64,000 nucleotides of DNA from Pseudomonadota bacterium (GTDB lineage Bacteria; Pseudomonadota; Gammaproteobacteria; Burkholderiales; Burkholderiaceae_C). This document shows positions 17,768 to 26,458 of the stretch, one piece after another. Made by a program: the position numbers and the translations under genes. The stretch covers positions 1 to 64,000 of the forward strand of contig JAEWIF010000055.1 in the NCBI GenBank assembly GCA_023387335.1, read 5' to 3'. How positions within the stretch are numbered: the stretch's first letter is position 1; each line of letters opens with the position of its first letter. The notes beneath the pieces are model-generated. The model made no database searches. It was not told the DNA's origin and saw only the letters and a list, made by a program, of their open reading frames with translations.

Positions 17768-18868
17768 ATGAAATGCTTCGTGATCAGCCCGGCTGAGCTG
17801 GGCAAGCGGGAGCGCGAGCGATGGCGGGGGCTGCAGTGCTCCAACCCCAGCCTGGCCAGCCCGTGCTTTTCCTGGCAGTTCACGCTGGCCGCGGCCGACG
17901 TGCGCCGCGACGCGCGCATCGCGGTGCTGGAGGACGACGGCGACATCGTCGGCTTCTTCCCGCACCACTGGCGCCTGGGCGCCGGCGAGCCGATCGCCGG
18001 GCGGATGTCCGACCACCACGGCGTGATCGCCGCGCCCGGCACGCGCTGGGACTGGCATGAGCTGCTGAAGGCCGCCCGACTGTCCTACTGGCCGTTCGAC
18101 CATCTCCCGGGGGCCCAGCGGCCGCCCGGCATGACCGGCCATGCGGAATCGCCGGGACTGGACCTCTCGGAGGGATTCGACGCCTGGCTGGAACGCAAGC
18201 GCGCCCAGGGCGGCAGCGTGGCCAGGCTGCCGGCGCGCCTTCGCCGCACCGAGCGCGACCTGGGCCCGCTGCGGCTGACGCTGAACAGCCGCGACCGCGG
18301 CGATTTCGAGACCGTGCTGCGGCTCAAGTCCGAGCAGTGCCTGCGCACCGGCCAGATGGATTTCTTCGCGCTGGGCTGGCCGCGCGAGCTGGCCGAGCGC
18401 ATCCGGGACATCGACGATCCCGATTTCGGCGGACGCCTCTCGACCCTCCACGCGGGCGACGTGCTGCTGGCGGCGCACTTCGGCATGCACACGCCGCAGG
18501 TGTGGCACTGGTGGTTCCCGGTCTACAGCGCGGAGCACCGCCAGCATTCGCCCGGTTCGCTGCTGCTGCTGGAGGTGGCGCGCGCCGCGGCCGCGGAAGG
18601 CCATGAGCTGCTGGACCTGGGCCGCGGCGACGAGGAGTACAAGCGGCGCTTCTCCGACTGCAGCTGGCCGCTGCTGGAAGGCATGGTGAGCCGCCCCACC
18701 GCCATCACCGCCGCGCGGCGATGGAAGAAGAGCCTGGGCCACTGGCTGCGGACCTCCCCGATGGCCGCGCCGGCCCTGCCGCTGCTCAAGCGGATCAAGC
18801 GGCTGGCCGCGGCGGCCGTGTTCGTCCAGATGCCCGACCTGATGCCCCTGGCACCGGTCTGGATGTGA
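17768..18868 (+). CDS. FemAB/CelD-like GNAT acetyltransferase
   Basis: 366 aa. The C-terminal half carries the acetyltransferase-6 (CelD/BcsL) signature, including HSPGSLLLLEVARAAAAEGH and LLDLGRGDEEYKRRFSD. Relatives are found in cellulose and exopolysaccharide loci and are thought to acylate polysaccharide precursors. An AGGTGA motif precedes the ATG. It is the last gene of the plus-strand run and follows the epimerase by 58 bases. Acyl donor and target are inferred from family and position. Confidence 0.85.
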   Translation: MKCFVISPAELGKRERERWRGLQCSNPSLASPCFSWQFTLAAADVRRDARIAVLEDDGDIVGFFPHHWRLGAGEPIAGRMSDHHGVIAAPGTRWDWHELLKAARLSYWPFDHLPGAQRPPGMTGHAESPGLDLSEGFDAWLERKRAQGGSVARLPARLRRTERDLGPLRLTLNSRDRGDFETVLRLKSEQCLRTGQMDFFALGWPRELAERIRDIDDPDFGGRLSTLHAGDVLLAAHFGMHTPQVWHWWFPVYSAEHRQHSPGSLLLLEVARAAAAEGHELLDLGRGDEEYKRRFSDCSWPLLEGMVSRPTAITAARRWKKSLGHWLRTSPMAAPALPLLKRIKRLAAAAVFVQMPDLMPLAPVWM

Positions 18869-19119
18869 AGCAAACGTAACTTCCACTGCCGGGCTTGTCG
18901 TAACCGCATTCGACAGCCGCGCCGCCGGCGCTCCGCCGCGCTCCCGCTGAGCCAGTGCGGAGCCGGCGCCTTCTCCCTTCCAACACGCCGTTACCGCTGA
19001 GCCTGCGCGAGCTCAGCCGTGGGCTCTTTTCGTTACTCATGTAGTCCTCCAACTCGGCCGTTTGTCAGACTCGTCCTACTACATTCGCGGCTCTTCTGTT
19101 GACGAGCCGGGAAACAACA
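18869..19119 (+). promoter_or_regulatory. Upstream region of the GH8 gene
   Basis: A 251-base gene-free stretch. It contains the 7-bp inverted repeat GCTGAGC-N8-GCTCAGC at 18996-19017, followed by CGTGGG. A 24-base element at 19064-19087 with GTCCTACTA closely matches one before the GH12 gene (1501-1525, minus strand). GCTGAGCC occurs twice (18946 and 18996). I infer a promoter with glycan-regulon elements; the core promoter is not certain. Confidence 0.45.
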
Positions 19120-20457
19120 ATGCAAAGACGACTCTTCCTGCGGACCGGATCCGCTTCCGCCGTGGCCGCGGCCCTCGCCGCCTGTGGCGGCGGTGGTGGT
19201 GGCGGCGGCGCCGGTGCCAGCGCCGCCGGCACCGAGCTGGTCTCCGGCGTGGTGACCGATGAGCTGCCGACGGTCCCGCGCGGGTCGGTGCCCGGCCCCA
19301 ACTCCTATCCGTTCGGCTCGCGCCTGGACGCGTACGTCGCCGGCATCCGCCCGACTTCGGCCGGCGCGGAGCAGATGGACGCGGTGATCCGCAATTGCTA
19401 CGACGCCTGGAAGGCGCGTGCCATCGCCGACGTGCCCACCGTGCCGGGCGGCAAGGCGGTCCGCTTCGGCAACTCCACCGCCTACCTCACCGTGTCCGAG
19501 GGCATGGGCTACGGCATGCTGATCGCGGTGCTGATGGCCGGCCACGACCCGCAGGCCCGCGCGCTGTTCGACGGCCTGCTCACCACGGTGCGCGCCCGTT
19601 ACGCCTACGGCATCCCCGGTGCCACCGGCCGCGCGCTGATGGACTGGCGCCTGACGATCGACGGCTCGTCCACCGACGCCGCCGGCGGCGGCTGGAACGC
19701 CATGGACGGCGACCTGGACATCGCGATGGCGCTGCTGATGGCCGACCGCCAGTGGGGCTCCGCCGGCAGCTGGAACTACAGGCAGGAAGCGCTCGCCACG
19801 ATCGAGGCGATGAAGTCCTGGAACATGAAGCCCGACGGCACCACCAAGGGCATGGCCACCGCCCACGTGAGCCGCACGTCCGACTACATGATCGGCCACT
19901 TCCGCGCCTTCAGGCGCGCCACCGGCGACGCGCTGTGGGACCGCGCCATCGACCGCGCCTACTGGCTGGTCGACCGCATGCAGACGGTGTACTCGCCCAA
20001 CTGCGGCCTGATGCCCGACTTCATCATCCAGACCGACAGCGCCACGCCCATCCCGTCCCCGGGCGGCTACGGCGACTTCGTGGACACCGAGGGCTACTAC
20101 TACGCCAACGCCCAGCGCAACCCGTGGCGCTGGGGCACCGACTACGTGACGTCGGGCGACGCCCGCTGGCAGTCGGTGTGCACGAAGCTGGTGAGCTTCG
20201 TGCAGCGCGACACGGGCGGCAACCCGGCCATCATCTCGGCCGGCTACCACCTGGACGGCTATGCGATGAACCGCAGCTACTCGCCCGAAGGGATGATCGG
20301 CCCGATGCTGTGCGGCGCGATGGTCGACGCGCGCTTCCAGGGCTTCCTGGATTCGCTGTGGAACTGGAACGCCTCCAACTTCACCACCGACTACTACGAC
20401 TCCGAGCTGCAGCTGATCCCGCTGATCGTGGCTTCGGGCAACTGGTGGAATCCGTGA
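19120..20457 (+). CDS. GH8-family endo-beta-glucanase, predicted Tat-type lipoprotein
   Basis: 445 aa from the ATG at 19120, with GGGAAA upstream. The N terminus has a twin arginine (RRLFLRTG) and a hydrophobic stretch ending in the lipobox LAAC (Cys22), then eight glycines as a flexible spacer. The catalytic domain has the GH8 motif SEGMGYGML with general acid Glu127, and WNAMDGDLDIAMALL with Asp198/Asp200. Family 8 includes BcsZ-like cellulases and chitosanases. It probably trims the nascent polysaccharide in the periplasm or at the outer membrane. It follows the acetyltransferase of the exopolysaccharide run but has its own upstream region. Confidence 0.88.
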   Translation: MQRRLFLRTGSASAVAAALAACGGGGGGGGAGASAAGTELVSGVVTDELPTVPRGSVPGPNSYPFGSRLDAYVAGIRPTSAGAEQMDAVIRNCYDAWKARAIADVPTVPGGKAVRFGNSTAYLTVSEGMGYGMLIAVLMAGHDPQARALFDGLLTTVRARYAYGIPGATGRALMDWRLTIDGSSTDAAGGGWNAMDGDLDIAMALLMADRQWGSAGSWNYRQEALATIEAMKSWNMKPDGTTKGMATAHVSRTSDYMIGHFRAFRRATGDALWDRAIDRAYWLVDRMQTVYSPNCGLMPDFIIQTDSATPIPSPGGYGDFVDTEGYYYANAQRNPWRWGTDYVTSGDARWQSVCTKLVSFVQRDTGGNPAIISAGYHLDGYAMNRSYSPEGMIGPMLCGAMVDARFQGFLDSLWNWNASNFTTDYYDSELQLIPLIVASGNWWNP

Positions 20458-20495
20458 CGCCCGGCGTGGGCAGCGGCGGGACGGGTTGAACGTCT

Positions 20496-21920
20496 TCAGG
20501 CCGCGCGCAACAGGCGCATGAGCCCGCGCGTGTCCGGCGCGGCGATCGACAACCGGAGCGGCCGTCCCGCCGCTTCCAGCACCGCCTCGGCCGCCAGCGC
20601 GCCCGAGCGCGCGGCGCTCTCCATCGAACACGGCAGCGCGGTGTCGGTCCAGTCGCCGGCGACCCAGAGGCCGCGCACCGGCGTCGCGTTCGCCGGCCGC
20701 AGCGCCTCGGTGCCGGGGCGCGGCTGCGGGATCGCCATCGGCGTGCGGTGCACGCGCGCATGCACCACGCGCGCCTGGCGCGCGAGCGGCGCGAATTCCT
20801 TCACCTCCTGCACGGTCTGCTCGACGATGCGGCCATCGGGCCAGTCGCCGCGCGCCATCGGGCCGATGGCGTTGGCCGCGATCACCGAAGGCTGGTCGGC
20901 CAGCGAACTGCGGATCCGCGACAGGTCGTAGAAGTCGGTGTTCAGGCCCTGCGGCGTCCAGGTCCGCGCCCAGAAGCGCTCCTGCGTGATCGGCCGGTCG
21001 AACCAGACGTAGGTGCTGATGTAGGGACTGGGCCGGAAATAGCGGGCCGCGGTGGCCAGCGGCTGCAGCAGGGGCTCGCCGCTGCCCTCGCCGGCCAGCG
21101 CAGCCATCTCGGCCGGCGGCACGGCCAGCACGCAATGCGCGGTGTCCATGAAATGGCCGTCCTCCAGCTCCACGCCCGCGATGCGGCCGTAAGCGATGCG
21201 AAGGCGGCTCACCCGCGCTCCGAACAGCACCTGACCGCCCGACCGCACCACCGCGCGGCAGCAGCCGGGCACGTACAGCTGCGAGAGCGCCGTGCGCGGA
21301 AAGCCGAAGTGGTAGCCGCTGCGCCCGAGCATCAGCCGGAACACCCGCATCATCGACGCGGCCGAGCACTGCTCCAGCGGCACGTTCAGCAGCGCCAGCA
21401 TCGCCGAGCGCCAGAACCATTCGACCGCGGCGGGCCGCACGCCCATCTCGCGCAGGTAGGCGTGGGCTTCCTCGACATCGAGCTCGCGCAGCGTGCGCTC
21501 GTTCAGGCGCGCCGCGCGCCACGCGATGCGCAGGTGCGACCAGCCGTCGCGCAGCGACAGCCGCGTGAGCGCGCGCGGCAGCAGCGGCAGGCCGTGCAGC
21601 GGCGGCGGCAGGCGCGGGCTGGGCATGCGCAGCACGCCGCGGCCGTCTTGCAGCGTGATCATGGGACGGCGCTGCCAGAGCACCTGGTCGGCGGTGCCGA
21701 GGCGCTTGAGCATCGCCATGAAGTTGCGGTGCTCGGAACTGAGCACGTGCGGGCCGACATCCACCTGCAGCCCGGTGGTCTCGTCCAGCCAGCTGCTCGC
21801 GCGTCCGCCGGCGATGGGCGCCGCTTCGAGCACCACCACGCGCAGGCCCGCGTCGGCCAATGCCAGCGCGCAGCGCAGCCCGGCCACGCCGGCGCCGACC
21901 ACCACCGCATCGGGGCTCAC
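20496..21920 (-). CDS. FAD-dependent hydroxysqualene dehydroxylase-like amine oxidase
   Basis: 474 aa from a GTG at 21920, chosen because GAGGAG lies 7 bases upstream and the protein then begins directly at the FAD fold (AVVVGAGVAGLRCALALADAG). PHVLSSEHRNFMAML and the C-terminal GLWVAGDWTDTALPCSMESA match the HpnE/phytoene desaturase-like branch of the amine oxidase family. HpnE removes the hydroxyl from hydroxysqualene in hopanoid synthesis. No HpnC, HpnD or squalene cyclase gene lies in the window, so the assignment is tentative. It is convergent with the GH8 gene. Confidence 0.75.
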   Translation of the reverse strand: MSPDAVVVGAGVAGLRCALALADAGLRVVVLEAAPIAGGRASSWLDETTGLQVDVGPHVLSSEHRNFMAMLKRLGTADQVLWQRRPMITLQDGRGVLRMPSPRLPPPLHGLPLLPRALTRLSLRDGWSHLRIAWRAARLNERTLRELDVEEAHAYLREMGVRPAAVEWFWRSAMLALLNVPLEQCSAASMMRVFRLMLGRSGYHFGFPRTALSQLYVPGCCRAVVRSGGQVLFGARVSRLRIAYGRIAGVELEDGHFMDTAHCVLAVPPAEMAALAGEGSGEPLLQPLATAARYFRPSPYISTYVWFDRPITQERFWARTWTPQGLNTDFYDLSRIRSSLADQPSVIAANAIGPMARGDWPDGRIVEQTVQEVKEFAPLARQARVVHARVHRTPMAIPQPRPGTEALRPANATPVRGLWVAGDWTDTALPCSMESAARSGALAAEAVLEAAGRPLRLSIAAPDTRGLMRLLRAA

Positions 21921-22063
21921 GCGCGAGCTCCTCGCGGCCGGCAGTCCACCTCCGTCCTTGGGTGTTCCAGCTCCATCGGCACGAGCGTACCCAACGGTCG
22001 CGCCGCCGTACTGCCGAGCCACCGACGGCTCTTGTCAGCCGTTGTTGATGAGCGCGCCGGCTT

Positions 22064-22390
22064 CTAGCCTTGCCAGACGCCGTAGCCCGCGCGGCGCAGC
22101 TGGATGCCCAGCTCCACCTCCATCTCGCGCGCGGCCTGGTAGGGCATGGGGTTGAAGCGCTCGTAGAGCGCCGGCAGGAGGCGCAGGCCCCAGTCCTGCA
22201 CGAAGCGATTGGCCTGGATGCCGGCCTTGTGCTTGTCGAAGCGCACGTCGGGATCGAGCCCGGTCATGCCTACGTACACGAAGGGCTTGCCCAGCTCGTA
22301 ATCCGGATTGGCCTTGCGGAAGCGCGCCACGTCCCAGACGCGGTCGTCGAGTTCGACGACGTAGACGTGGTGGTGGGGCCGGCGGGGCAT
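22064..22390 (-). CDS. GIY-YIG-like small protein
   Basis: 108 aa. Has HVYVVELD and, after an insertion, FVYVGMTGLDPDVRFDKHKAG. This looks like a short GIY-YIG nuclease fold with an Arg and His at the usual spacing. The rest (NPMPYQAAREMEVELGIQLRRAGYGVWQG) supplies a conserved Glu near the end. Family members cut DNA or are nuclease-like proteins of unknown role. It stands alone between the dehydroxylase-like gene and wecG. Function is not known; the fold call is moderate. Confidence 0.65.
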   Translation of the reverse strand: MPRRPHHHVYVVELDDRVWDVARFRKANPDYELGKPFVYVGMTGLDPDVRFDKHKAGIQANRFVQDWGLRLLPALYERFNPMPYQAAREMEVELGIQLRRAGYGVWQG

Positions 22391-22424
22391 GGCCGCGATT
22401 GTGCGGCCGTGCCCCGCGGGGGAT

Positions 22425-23219
22425 TCAGGCGACGAGCGGCGGCCACCGGTGCCGCAGCGACCGCACCGCCACCGACAGCGCCCGCTTCAGGAACAGCGGA
22501 TTGCCGTGCACGTAGCGGTTCCACAGGCGCCGCGGTTCGCGGCCGAGGCGGAACAGCCACTCGAGGCCGCTGCGGCGCATCCAGCGCGGAGCGCGGGCGA
22601 CCTTGCCACCGAGGAAGTCGATGATGGCGCCGCCGCACACGATCAGGCAGGGCGAGCCCAGCGCCGCGCGCAGCGCCAGGGCCACCTCCTCCTGCTTGGG
22701 CATGCCCATGCCCAGCACGATGACGCGCGGGCGATGGCGGGCCGCGATGCGGATGTAGTCCTGGACCTGCAGGAAGCCGTGCGCGACCACGCAGGGGCTG
22801 TCGGGCGCGAGCGTCTCGCTCACCGCCTTGCTGGCCTGCGCGAGCCAGGGCTCGCGCGTGCCGAACAGGGCCACCGGCTGGCCGTTGGCTCGCGCCAGCA
22901 GCCTGGGGATCAGGTCGGTTCCGTTCAGGTTCTGGCCGGGCGACTGGTTGCACAGCTGCATCAGCAGCGACACGCCGATGCCGTCACGCACCACGACGTC
23001 CGAGGACATGAGCGCCTGGTAGAAGGGCTCCGACTCGACCACCATGTTCATGGCGTGCGCGTTGACGAAGGCCAGCACGCGCGCCTCGCCGGGCCGCAGC
23101 AGCCAGTCGACCAGCTGCTCCTCGCCCTGCGGCGTGCTGACGCGCGCCATCGACCGCACCAGCTGGTACCAGCGCACCTGCCAGTCCCTCGAGTGGGACG
23201 GCAGCGCTTGGCTCGTCAC
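22425..23219 (-). CDS. WecG/TagA/CpsF-family glycosyltransferase
   Basis: 264 aa from a GTG whose first bases overlap the epsG stop. Family 26 features: FVNAHAMNMVVESEPFYQAL, the catalytic DGIGVSLL region, NGTDLIPRLL, and VLGMGMPKQEEVAL. Relatives transfer N-acetylmannosamine(-uronate) or glucose to undecaprenyl-linked acceptors at the cytoplasmic face. It is the last gene of the minus-strand eps operon and supplies another glycosyltransferase for the repeat unit. Sugar unknown. Confidence 0.88.
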   Translation of the reverse strand: MTSQALPSHSRDWQVRWYQLVRSMARVSTPQGEEQLVDWLLRPGEARVLAFVNAHAMNMVVESEPFYQALMSSDVVVRDGIGVSLLMQLCNQSPGQNLNGTDLIPRLLARANGQPVALFGTREPWLAQASKAVSETLAPDSPCVVAHGFLQVQDYIRIAARHRPRVIVLGMGMPKQEEVALALRAALGSPCLIVCGGAIIDFLGGKVARAPRWMRRSGLEWLFRLGREPRRLWNRYVHGNPLFLKRALSVAVRSLRHRWPPLVA

Positions 23220-24121
23220 ACCGTTCCCGCCCCGTTGAGGACGGCCCCCACGACGGTGACGCCGAATTCCCTGAGGTCCTCGGACAGCTTGATGACGCGC
23301 GGCATGGAACTGCGATCGCGGCAGGTCACCATCAGCGCCGCGCCGGAGCGCGCCGCCACGGTGCTGGCGTCGGCCCAGGCGCTGGCCGGGGGCGTGTCCA
23401 CCAGGATCACCTCGTACATGCCGCTGAGCGACTGGATCAGCCGCTGGAACTGCGGCCGCGACAGCAGCTCCTGCGGGTTGGGCGGCAGCACGCCGGCCGG
23501 CAGCACGGTGAGGCCGGGCAGCTGCTTGATCTCGCACATCACCTCGGCGCCGGCGCGGCCGGCCAGCAGGGCCGACAGGCCGATCTTGCCGGGCAGGCCG
23601 AAGATGCGGTGCTGGCGCGGCTTGCGCAGGTCGGCGTCGATCACCAGCGTGCGCTTGCCCATCTGCGAGAACAGCACCGCCAGGTTGGCCGTGATGTAGC
23701 TGCGGCCCTCGCCCGGGCCCGGGCTGACGATGGCCAGCGCGGACTGGTGGCCGGTGTCGTTCTCGAACCAGCGCAGCATCAGCTGCGCGCGCAGGCTGCG
23801 CAGGTGCTCCACGGCGGGGCTGTCTGGCTCGTAGGCCGCGATCAGGTCCTTGCCGAGGCCGGCATCGGGCGAGATGGTGGCGTGGCCGAACTGCAGGGCG
23901 AGCGCGTGGCGCACGTCCTCGTCGGTGAGCAGGCCCATCGAGATGCCGGCTTCGCCGAACGGCAGGCCGACCTTCTTCTGGTAGTCGTGGATGCGCTCGG
24001 CCTCGTCGTGGGTGAGGCGGCCGGCGTCCACCAGCAGCGCGCCGATGGGCAGCGCGGGTTCGCGCGACATGGGACCGACGATGTCGAGATCGCGGTGCAG
24101 GGGCAGGATCTGGCTGTTCAT
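23216..24121 (-). CDS. epsG: EpsG-type chain-length determinant ATPase (BY-kinase-like)
   Basis: 301 aa. About residues 22-80 form a small domain like the type II secretion ATPase N-terminus (IGALLVDAGRLTHDEA). Then comes a MinD/BY-kinase fold with SPGPGEGRSYITANLAVLF, VIDADLRKPRQH and ILVDTPPASAWADA. The usual Walker A lysine is replaced by arginine (GEGRSY), and there is no tyrosine cluster at the C terminus. Both fit my memory of the EpsG subfamily better than Wzc/CpsD. It should work with EpsF to control polymer length. The ATG overlaps the epsF stop by four bases. Confidence 0.88.
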   Translation of the reverse strand: MNSQILPLHRDLDIVGPMSREPALPIGALLVDAGRLTHDEAERIHDYQKKVGLPFGEAGISMGLLTDEDVRHALALQFGHATISPDAGLGKDLIAAYEPDSPAVEHLRSLRAQLMLRWFENDTGHQSALAIVSPGPGEGRSYITANLAVLFSQMGKRTLVIDADLRKPRQHRIFGLPGKIGLSALLAGRAGAEVMCEIKQLPGLTVLPAGVLPPNPQELLSRPQFQRLIQSLSGMYEVILVDTPPASAWADASTVAARSGAALMVTCRDRSSMPRVIKLSEDLREFGVTVVGAVLNGAGTV

Positions 24122-25521
24122 GCGAGGCTCCCGCGGTAGGCCAGCTGGGGACGCGTGGGCGCGTTCGCCAGCAGGGCGAGCGATTCGCGGCCGTTGTGCG
24201 CGGGCACGCTGGCCAGGATCGGCAGGTTGGTGGCGAGCGACAGGTCGTCGACCGAGCGGACGCGGCGGTTGAGCAGTTCCATCAGCAGCGCACCGGCCAG
24301 GGCGAGCAGCAGGCCGGCGGCGGCCGCCAGGGCGAGCGCCACCTTGGTGGTCGGGCCCTTGGCTTCCAGCGGTTCGACCGCGGTGGCCAGGCGCTGGATG
24401 TTGGTCTGGTTGGTCAGGGCCTGCAGCTTGGACTGCGAGGCGCGCTCGCTGACCTGCTCGTAGGCCTTCTGCGAAGCGTCGAGGTCGCGGCGCAGCACGT
24501 TCAGCTCGTCGCGGTGGCGGTTGAACTGCATGACGCGGGCGCGCTGGGCGTTGACCGCGGCGGTCAGTTCACGTTCGCGGGCGCGGCCCACCTGGTAGGC
24601 GGTGTCGACCGCGTGGCCGATGCTGGAAGTCTCGGAACCCAGGCGCGACTTCATCGCGTTGAGCTCGTCCTGCATGCGGATCATCTGCGGGTGGCGCGAG
24701 CCCAGGTTGGCGCTGGCCTCCTGGATCTTGGCTTCCTGCGCGGCGATGTTGGACTTGAGCGTGTTGATCAGCGGGCTGTTCATCGCCTCGGAGATGCTGC
24801 CGGCCGACTGGGCGCGCTTGTTGGAGACGTCCGTCAGCTGGCCCTGCACCAGCGTCAGCTGCGAGGACAGCTCGTTCAGGCGCTGCGTCTCCATGTCCAC
24901 GCCGTCGGCGCTGATGACGCCGGTGCGCTGCTGGTACGCGGTGAGCGCGTTCTGCGACTGCTCCAGGCGCTGGCGGGCGAACTTCAGCTGGTCGTCGAAC
25001 CAGGTGGAGTACTTCTTGGCCGGGTCGGTCTTGATGTCCAGCGCGATGTCCAGGTAGGCATCGGAGAACGCGTTGGCCACCTTGGCCGCCTCCGCCGCGC
25101 TGCGCGAGGTGTAGGCGATGTTGATGATGTTGCTCTCGCGCGCCGGCTTCACTTCCAGGCCGGTCTGCAGGTCGCTGGCCAGCCAGGACTTCAGCGTGCC
25201 CTGGCCGCCGGCCTTCTTCCAGTCCTCGGTGGACTTGGGGTCCTTCTCGAGGCCCAGCATCTCGACCACGCGTTCGGCCACGCGGTTGCTGCGCACGATG
25301 TCCATCTGGGTGGCCATGTACGACTGCGGCACGATGCTCTGGTAGGTGGGCTGCGCCAGCGGATCGTTGGCGCGCATGTCCACCAGCACGGGGGCGGTGG
25401 CGGTGTAGTTCTTCGGGCGCAGCATCACGTAGGCCAGGGCCAGCGCGATGGTGGACAGGAAGATGACGAGGACCATCATGCGTCGGGCGCGCAGGACGGA
25501 GAAGAATTGGTACAGGTTCAT
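24118..25521 (-). CDS. epsF: Polysaccharide co-polymerase / chain-length determinant EpsF
   Basis: 467 aa. Wzz domain at the start, with the first membrane helix at about residues 15-33 (MMVLVIFLSTIALALAYVML). A long periplasmic coiled-coil region spans about 180-390, and a second helix is near 405-425 (LALAAAAGLLLALAGALLMEL). The short cytoplasmic tail should contact EpsG. Periplasmic PCP proteins set the number of repeat units and couple polymerase to the outer-membrane exporter. It lies between epsE and epsG with normal spacing. Confidence 0.9.
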   Translation of the reverse strand: MNLYQFFSVLRARRMMVLVIFLSTIALALAYVMLRPKNYTATAPVLVDMRANDPLAQPTYQSIVPQSYMATQMDIVRSNRVAERVVEMLGLEKDPKSTEDWKKAGGQGTLKSWLASDLQTGLEVKPARESNIINIAYTSRSAAEAAKVANAFSDAYLDIALDIKTDPAKKYSTWFDDQLKFARQRLEQSQNALTAYQQRTGVISADGVDMETQRLNELSSQLTLVQGQLTDVSNKRAQSAGSISEAMNSPLINTLKSNIAAQEAKIQEASANLGSRHPQMIRMQDELNAMKSRLGSETSSIGHAVDTAYQVGRARERELTAAVNAQRARVMQFNRHRDELNVLRRDLDASQKAYEQVSERASQSKLQALTNQTNIQRLATAVEPLEAKGPTTKVALALAAAAGLLLALAGALLMELLNRRVRSVDDLSLATNLPILASVPAHNGRESLALLANAPTRPQLAYRGSLA

Positions 25522-25542
25522 GGTTGTGCGCTCCGCTTTCTC

Positions 25543-26412
25543 TTAGAACAGGCTTTCGCGCACGAAGATGACGTCGTTCGGGAGCACCGGGTCGCTCAGG
25601 CGAGCGTCGGATTCCACTTGCTTGCCGTCGGGGCCGGTGCGGGTCAGTCGCAGGCGATTCAGGCTGCCGCGCGGGGTCGGACCGCCGCCTTGCGCCACCG
25701 CCTGCTGCACGGTCATGCCGCGCTCGATGCGATACGGGCCGGGGCGCTGGGCCTCGCCGTAGATGTAGTAGACCGGGGCCTTGTTGACGAACACGGTGTC
25801 CCCGCCCATGACCAGGATGTCGTCCTGGCCGCGCTGGTTGAGGAACAGGCCGGGGATGTCGATGACCTTGCGGAACGGCTGGCCGCCGCGGGTGCCCGTG
25901 ACGATCAGCGTGTCGTCGCCCATCGGGGTGACGCCGCCGGCCGCCGCGAGCAGGTCGCTCACGCGGGTGTTGGTGGTCTCCAGCGGGAACCGGCCGGGCT
26001 TCTGCACCTGGCCGAGCACGGCCACCTGGTTGCCGCGCACCTGCAGCAGCACGATGTTGACCTGCGGCTGCTTGAGGAAGTTGCCGTTCTTCAGGGCCGA
26101 GGCGATCTTGTTCTCGGCCTGGCCGATGGTGGTGCCGCCGAGGCTGATGGAGCCCACCAGCGGGTAGTTGATGGTGCCCTGTTCGGACACGCGTGCTTCG
26201 ATCGACAGGTCAGGGTTCTGGTACACCTGCACCCGGATCTGGTCGCCGGGGCCCAACCGGTAGTCGGCGCTGGGCGTCTGCGCGCCCTGCTCCGCCGCCG
26301 GTGCGGAGACGGGCCTTGGAGGCGCCGCCGTCCGCTGGGCCGGCCCGGCTGCCTGGGCGGCCATGGCCAGCCCCAGGAGCAGGGCTCCCATCGATCGAAT
26401 CACGCGTTTCAT
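25543..26412 (-). CDS. epsE: Outer-membrane polysaccharide export protein EpsE (Wza-like)
   Basis: 289 aa with a signal peptide (residues about 1-22). It carries the poly-export domain (DYRLGPGDQIRVQVYQNPDLSIEARVSE) and two SLBB-type repeats, near VAVLGQVQKPGRFPL and YYIYGEAQRPGPYRIERG. No lipobox cysteine is visible after the signal, unlike E. coli Wza. It should form the outer-membrane/periplasmic export channel for the polymer. Followed by epsF after 21 bases. Confidence 0.9.
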   Translation of the reverse strand: MKRVIRSMGALLLGLAMAAQAAGPAQRTAAPPRPVSAPAAEQGAQTPSADYRLGPGDQIRVQVYQNPDLSIEARVSEQGTINYPLVGSISLGGTTIGQAENKIASALKNGNFLKQPQVNIVLLQVRGNQVAVLGQVQKPGRFPLETTNTRVSDLLAAAGGVTPMGDDTLIVTGTRGGQPFRKVIDIPGLFLNQRGQDDILVMGGDTVFVNKAPVYYIYGEAQRPGPYRIERGMTVQQAVAQGGGPTPRGSLNRLRLTRTGPDGKQVESDARLSDPVLPNDVIFVRESLF

Positions 26413-26458
26413 CTTATCTCTCCCTTCAAAAATGCCTGCGGTTACCCGCGCGGCAACG

